In this document: in pieces, positions 58,659 through 64,000 of the stretch
Position numbering within the stretch: position 1 is the first letter of the stretch
Layout: the number at the start of each line of letters is the position of its first letter
Source of the DNA: Anodontia alba
Taxonomy: Eukaryota; Mollusca; Bivalvia; Lucinida; Lucinidae
DNA: 64,000 bases
Direction of reading: 5' to 3'
Assembly: GCA_964016985.1 (NCBI GenBank)
Contig: OZ024831.1
Span: forward strand, 81,384,263 to 81,448,262
Program-made: the position numbers and the translations under genes
Notes under the pieces: generated by a model
The model's input: only the letters and a program-made list of their open reading frames with translations
Database searches by the model: none
What the model was told of the DNA's origin: nothing

Positions 58659-59014
58659 GAACCTTAAACCTCTGAATATATATTCAAACACACCGGACTG
58701 AGCAAATATAGTAGACTCAGATCTACTCAGAATCTACATCATTTACCACTCATGCAGCAGTTTTCAGACACATTGTCTGCACTGTTTTCCAATCATCCAG
58801 CAATGTTAAGATTAATTAACTGAATACTCTAATGGATTTGTTCATATGTAAGTAAAAGTCTGATAACAAGGTTTCTGTTTTTAGGGTGCATATGATATCC
58901 TGAAAGTTTTGTTTGGGCTGCATGAAGCGAAACTGTGTTTTAGCATGCACAACGAAGGCCCAGAGCAGCCTTGGCATTCAAGCATTCCGACCAATATCTT
59001 TTCTGTCTTCCTAC

Positions 59015-60090
59015 TGAATCGTTGGATTCTGTATAATTAATCAACACTTTAAAAATCAACAAATTACTGGATTCTGTATAATCAATCATCAATTGTAAAT
59101 CAACAATTCACTGGATTCCGTATAAGAAATCAACAAGTGTGAATCAGGAAATCAACTATTCTGTAGACTAAATGAATAGCTGTAAGTCAATAAATCACTG
59201 GATTCTGTTAAAAGAACCAACAATTGTAAATCAAGAAATCAATTATTCCGGAGAATGAATCAACATATTTGTATCAACAAATCAATTATTCTTATGAGTA
59301 AATCAAGAAATTGATTACTCTTAAAACAACAATTCTATATCAACAAATCAATATACCTTTTTAAACACTACGTCACACAATGAAAATCACCCGCCTCTCG
59401 GTCTTTAACGCAGAGTATGTTCTAGGCTCGTATCTATTGGATGGCAGAAAGTTGTTGTTTACGTTTATCGGGCCGTAAAATTGCCGATGTCTTTTCAGAA
59501 AAATAAAGCATTTTCGTTCGTCAAAAGTTTCTTTTCAGAAGGGATTCTCATCGAGTGATCATTTAAATGTCATAACCAAAAATATTGACACATATTTTTG
59601 CTATATACTAGCTAAAACTAGGCGTTAAAATGGTCACCATAAAGCAAAATTAAGGTTGCTTACATGACTGCTGATATAGGTAAAATATCGTTGAAACATT
59701 TGTATTTGTCCTAGGAAAAGCAGTCAGACTGCTTCTTAAAGCTGTATTGTTAAACGCTAGGTAAAATTTACGAGCGAATATTGACCAAAAAGTATGTATT
59801 ATCCAAGTAAAGTTTGGCTTAATTCAATTAGTATCAATGGAACCGGAAGTGTTTTTGCCATCCAAAATTATTGGTCACGTGACACAACATTGTAATCACC
59901 TGGTCAGTAGCCCGGATAAAAACAATAACATTAAAAAGGTCTGTTATTATGTAGAGTGAAACAACAAACAATTCTAAATCAATAAATTATTCAATAGAAT
60001 AAATCAGCAACTGTAAATTAACAATATATATATATATATCTTCTCTAGAATTGGTCAACAATTGTAAATAAACGAATCAATTATTCTTTG
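59015..60090. repeat. Minisatellite, interrupted
   Basis: AATCAACAATTGTAAATCAA..CTGGATTCTGTATAA-type units run from 59015 to 59355 and again from 59940 to 60090, with a 584-bp foreign piece between. Counterpart of 28780-28970 plus 32815-33020. Confidence 0.68.
59356..59939. mobile_element. Possible 584-bp MITE-like insertion
   Basis: CCTTTTTAA at 59356-59364 and TTAAAAAGG at 59931-59939 are perfect inverted ends of 9 bp, and the piece splits a minisatellite. No clear target duplication, so weak. Confidence 0.35.
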
Positions 60091-60688
60091 GATGATTTAC
60101 CGAACAGCAAAGGCCCTCTGGGAAAGCGCAGATGTGCAGAAAGCGTCTTGTCAAGCGCGTCGAATGATTACCTAGAATATGTTTTAATGGAGTAATACGA
60201 CAACTATCTATAGATTCAGATAACAGGAGTTATCCACATACTAATTTTTCTAAACAAAAACATATTTTCTGGGTTCTAATTAGACGCGCCTCATCGAGGT
60301 GCTTCTAATGAGTACCCGCAATATATGTTTTCATGGAGAAATATTTGTACTTTTCGGGTTAAAAAAGCGTCTGATCTCGGACCATGTTATCAATACTTTT
60401 TGGTGGAAAGACGTTTCCTTATCAAGAGCTATAAATTACTCTGCGTACCGTAATATCCCTAAAAATTGGGACAGACAGGCCTGTGCAAACATAGTAGACC
60501 AGGAGGATCAGACGCCACAAAACGCATCATACCATCAGAAGCTACACTGCCACTCAGCTCGCACTATTTTAGACACATCAGCAGGTAGTGGACCAGGCTT
60601 TTAGAAACTATAGGACAAGTATGGTAAGCAGTGAAGGTGCCCCAATAGGGTAGATACGATAAGTAAGTCTCTGGATTGTAATACTTAC

Positions 60689-60914
60689 TTTCCCACACGG
60701 CTTGACGACTCAGCACTTGAGCTATCGTAGACGCTGACAGAGTCAAAGTGACAGGTTCTAGCATCTTCTATACTAAAATTGTGGAATGTGAGCCTGACCA
60801 CGAATCCAAGTTCAACACGTATGTTCCACGTACAGTTCACAAGATTGGGGTAGACGTTTGGATGGCCAGGACTTCTGATAGTTCCTGTTGGGTCTATCAA
60901 GGGACCACTACAAA
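60689..60914 (-). CDS. CUB-domain exon, N-terminal part (module a)
   Basis: A 226-bp exon with acceptor CTGTTTTTGCAG and donor GTAAGTATT. It reads CSGPLIDPTG, IRSPGHPNVYPNLVNCTWNI, RLTFHNFSI and CHFDSVSVYD. A stop lies upstream in this frame, so translation must enter by splicing. It is the most upstream CUB exon in the window for a minus-strand gene; earlier exons would lie beyond 64000. Confidence 0.82.
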
Positions 60915-62149
60915 CTGCAAAAACAGTTCATTCCAGTAGATAACAGACATGTTAAAAAAAACGTTGTCAAGATAACAAGATAGTCATCAGATAATAGGGC
61001 TCGCCTAAACATGACAGACATAAACTGGGCGGAGAGAGGGAAAGATAGGGTGGGGTTTGGGTTGAGGAGGTATAGCTGAATAACACATCATATGGACTGG
61101 AAAGTCCATGACATTGATCTTAAAATCGTTGGCAAGGGTGAGAGGTATTGCTGAATTAAATATCGGACCTATATCTAACATCATACCAACAATCATATGG
61201 TCTCGAAAATACCCACTGTTTAAAAAAAAACAACAAAAATCTTTGACACAAAAAGACCAAGGTAGCCCACCTGAGTACCTAGCTATATTTATGGAAAACC
61301 CTTTAAAAAGCCAAAAGCCAAAACATGTACTTAATTTTAACTTCTTTGTAAACCCAGAATATTCAATATGGATGCTGAGTAAGTGGGTATCCTCAGGATG
61401 TAATCTTGAAAAGCACAATGTTCTGTACATATATAAGACTTCTTTGAATCAAAAAAGCTGTTCTTTGCTTATAATATACAGATAATTTGTCAAAACAAAC
61501 AACATTTAGTACATTTGTATACAAATCACATGAATGAAGAAGCACATATTAATGAATCTGAAGTAGATGCGTACATGTCAAACAACAAATTTGTGACAAT
61601 CATCTAATCAGCCTATCAAGTTTGAAATTTATACTAAAGAGACGCCAGGGCAGTCTCCCTGGCTTGCGTAATTTGTTCATGCACTATGATTGAACTTTCA
61701 AAAGAATCAACTTCTTGACTTACTGCTTTTGAAAAGCACGTAGAATGATACTGAGAGTCTGTATATATATATGGAACGGTACACATATATTTTGGTCCGC
61801 GCAATTAGTTCGTCTATATTTAATTGTTCAAGCTTTCAAACTTTCATAGGATAAAATCCTCTTTATATGTCTTAATGGAAAACATGTTTATTTATTAATA
61901 TTTTTGTTTTGTTTTGTTTTTTGTTTTTGTTTTTTTTTTTTACTTCTGAGATATATAAACATTATACTTTGACAGAAAGTTTGTAAGGCTCTTTCGTTTC
62001 TTCTTGATAATATCTTTTATCTGTTTGGTACTACCTTCTACAACAATGAGCAGGTATACCGATGGGTACAAGTGTGCCTAAGCCTCTTTTTGCAGATATG
62101 TTTCTTTTTGTTACTAAATAGATTTTATGTTGTCCCTTTTTCACACAAA

Positions 62150-62400
62150 AACAGGCCTATATCGCTGAAACAATCAATTCAGCACTTCAGACGTTCTCTG
62201 GAAAGCATAATAACTTTGTCAGTCTCTATAATGTTTTCTTCTTTCAAATATAAGTTTTAGACTTATATTTGATGTTTTGCCACAGCCAAGCCAACACTTA
62301 CTAAGCCCCTGACTTTAATTTATGTAGTCTCTTTCTAGGCTTAAAGGCATGGTGACCAAAGTGTGCTTACCAAGTAATGCTACGTAAATAATCGGAGCTA
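62150..62400 (+). mobile_element. Naiad-type 3'-end remnant (copy a)
   Basis: TGATGTTTTGCCACAGCCAA, AGGCATGGTGACCAAAG and CTTACCAAGTAATGC match 35870-36020 and, inverted, 46260-46440. Coding part too decayed to read in one frame. Confidence 0.55.
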
Positions 62401-62903
62401 TACAGTATTGACAGCTGCTGTAAAAGTGCTGCTATAAATGTCAAATTCATCCTCTCAATGAGAGAGAAGACTAATGAGGTACGTAAAATATCAAATGTCT
62501 CCGGTGAAGACATGTACGTTTTTATTTTTATTTTTTAAACAAAAAGTACTGTTTTTTTTTTATTTTCCTCGTAAACATGTTGTAGGGTCTTAATCTCAAG
62601 AAAGGTAATCTGAATTGTTTTCTTTTTTTGTTTTCTTTTTTAGCTCGAAATCTACATATTTGGACGATTTATTAAATATTGACAATAACTACTTTGACGG
62701 TTTGAACAGTCAAATTTATCCTTCAGAGCTTTAATTAAATAAAACAAATTCTTCTAAAACTGAATCCCTGAATTTGGATTTGCATTAGTCTATTTTAGGT
62801 GGGTTCAGTTCATGCAAAATTTATGGTAACTTAATGATTTTGATTTCGAGATTGTAAAGTTTCTTTACTTGCATGGGGATGTTCCTCTTCGAATATGCTA
62901 CGT

Positions 62904-63006
<103 letters not shown>

Positions 63007-63119
63007 AACTTATTCGGTTCGCCATAGTGTCTAGATATGTAACTGGCTTCAACACTCGAAATAAATTATTAACTGCGTAATTTCTAAATAAGGATTATAG
63101 GTACCATAACTCTCTTCTG

Positions 63120-63185
63120 CATCAAGGCCTGTCGGAACCTGCATTTTATGGTGACTATGGTGACTTAGTCACCATAAAATAAGGT
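63120..63185 (+). mobile_element. Naiad-A-type RT C-terminal scrap
   Basis: CAAGGCCTGTCGGAACCTGC encodes QGLSEPAFYGD, the SEPEFYGDL motif of Naiad-A, on the + strand, followed by TGGTGACTTAGTCACCA. Confidence 0.5.
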
Positions 63186-63300
63186 GTTAGCAGTGTTGCA
63201 CACTTCATTACTGCTCATGAAGGGTCTCAATAAACCAATACTCCCATTTTCTAATCTGTAGTGTGTTCTTTGTTTCCAAAGGCAATCTTTTTGACGTTTA
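63186..63300. repeat. Third copy of the 47.1-kb direct repeat
   Basis: GCAGTGTTGCACACTTCATT through CCAAAGGCAATC matches 47187-47300 and 47470-47583. It lies between two Naiad C-terminal fragments, as the 47-kb copies lie beside one. Confidence 0.65.
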
Positions 63301-63309
63301 TTGTAGTGG

Positions 63310-63990
63310 TTTTAGCACTCAATTTCATAAAATCGTTCTTCGATATATAAAGATTGGGCATAACATAAATTTAATACGACAGACTGCATGCATGGTAGTT
63401 AACCCATGCAAGGTTACTAACTTTGCTTCTCTCTTTGGCGCACGCCCGCGGGTCTGGCCTCAGACTCCATGACGGATCCGGCCTAAAGACTTTTAAGTAA
63501 GTCGGTTGGTGCCTGATGCTCAGGCTTTAGTTCGGCCCACCACAGTCGAGGTGTTGGTTTTCTTTTGCTTCAGCATTTCAGTTGTTGTCGAGTCTTCATC
63601 GTTATTTCATCTCTCTCTGTATTCGTTTGATCTTAATGGTCTCGGAGATGTTGCACTGATGAGTAAAACCCTTTGTCTACGCGGACTAAACAAAGTCTTG
63701 TGTATATCAGAACTACCACGTACAATGGATTTAATCCACGAGATTTAAACCCGGTACCTCTGCTGTGGTTTATTATATCTGTCTTGACAATGGGATAGCC
63801 GTTTGGTCAATTTTTGGAAAAGAAACGTTTCTTTAGGCTTTCCGCTTGTAGTTTTTTCATGGTGGTGCCGTTGTTTTAAGTGCGTCTTTTTTTCCTTTTG
63901 ATGTCTTGGAAAGAAGGTGATAGGTAATTGTATGGATTCCTGATCATTGCCTTCCCAACTTTTCTAATAAGAAGCACCTTTGGAGGTGCT
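63310..63990 (+). mobile_element. Naiad subfamily 3' end (+) with SECIS-like hairpin
   Basis: Encodes KIGHNINLIRQTACMVVNP and FASLFGARPRVWPQTP, ending at TGA 63470-63472, homologous to the Naiad-A C-terminus. The stop lies inside the ATGAC of the hairpin. 3' UTR is the inverse counterpart of 38160-39160. Confidence 0.75.
63469..63517 (+). promoter_or_regulatory. SECIS-like hairpin, best-preserved copy
   Basis: ATGAC (63469-63473), AAA (63485-63487) and TGAT (63514-63517). TGAC opposite TGAT gives the U-U, G-A, A-G, C-U quartet. The next ten positions, GGATCCGGCC and GGTTGGTGCC, pair at eight places with an A-G and a T-T mismatch, and the loop starts with TAAA. This is the layout of a eukaryotic SECIS. 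The paired outer stem (GCCT/AGGC) is present. Confidence 0.55.
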
Positions 63991-64000
63991 TTTAATGTTT

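Larger units (their letters stand above)
60500..62400. repeat. Segmental duplication, N-exon block copy a
   Basis: Homologous to 22255-24250 and 33600-36100, including the CUB exon, the GTACATATATAAGACTTCTT stretch (61425) and the Naiad-type remnant at its right end (62150-62400). Confidence 0.75.

Overview
This is eukaryotic genomic DNA, most likely from a heterodont bivalve (a clam). It is AT-rich, has introns and microsatellites, and carries no operons or bacterial genes. Its mobile elements are the ones known from molluscs: I-superfamily (Nimb-like) non-LTR elements, a Gmr1-type LTR element, Naiad-type Penelope-like elements, tRNA-derived SINEs and the TGACCT-rich interspersed repeat common in bivalves. 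The species cannot be named from sequence alone.

Layout. 1-13157: six copies of one non-LTR retrotransposon, all on the + strand and joined head to tail. Each ends in a 3' hairpin plus an (ATCC)n tail, and each following 5'-truncated copy starts directly on that tail. 13158-21423: a Ty3/gypsy-class LTR retrotransposon with the unusual order gag-protease-integrase-RT-RNase H (Gmr1 type). Its RNase H region is split by a seventh copy of the non-LTR element (17898-20374) with an 8-bp target duplication. 21424-36100 and 55140-64000: host DNA with five exons of a minus-strand multi-CUB-domain gene (or tandem genes), inside old tandem segmental duplications, with minisatellites, hairpins and nested elements. 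36300-47140: Naiad-type Penelope-like elements on the minus strand, a SINE and a non-LTR fragment. 49294-55122: a 5.8-kb element with terminal inverted repeats, apparently flanked by TA and without a visible transposase.

The host gene. Exons of exactly 226 bp (three copies) and exactly 131 bp (two copies) alternate on the minus strand and encode the N- and C-terminal parts of CUB domains. A 226+131 pair is a 357-bp, phase 1-1 module, so successive modules splice in frame. CUB proteins are usually secreted or membrane-bound; neither gene end is visible here.

The most notable system is Naiad-A (39187-43476). Its GIY-YIG endonuclease lies upstream of the RT. It has in-frame TGA codons at four positions where the neighbouring Naiad-B copy has cysteine, including the first Cys of the CxC linker. 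The 3' end of this element family can fold into a SECIS-like hairpin (ATGA, AAA in the loop, TGA), and related sequence occurs at five places in the window. This fits the selenocysteine-containing Naiads reported in clams, although this copy is decayed by frameshifts and insertions.
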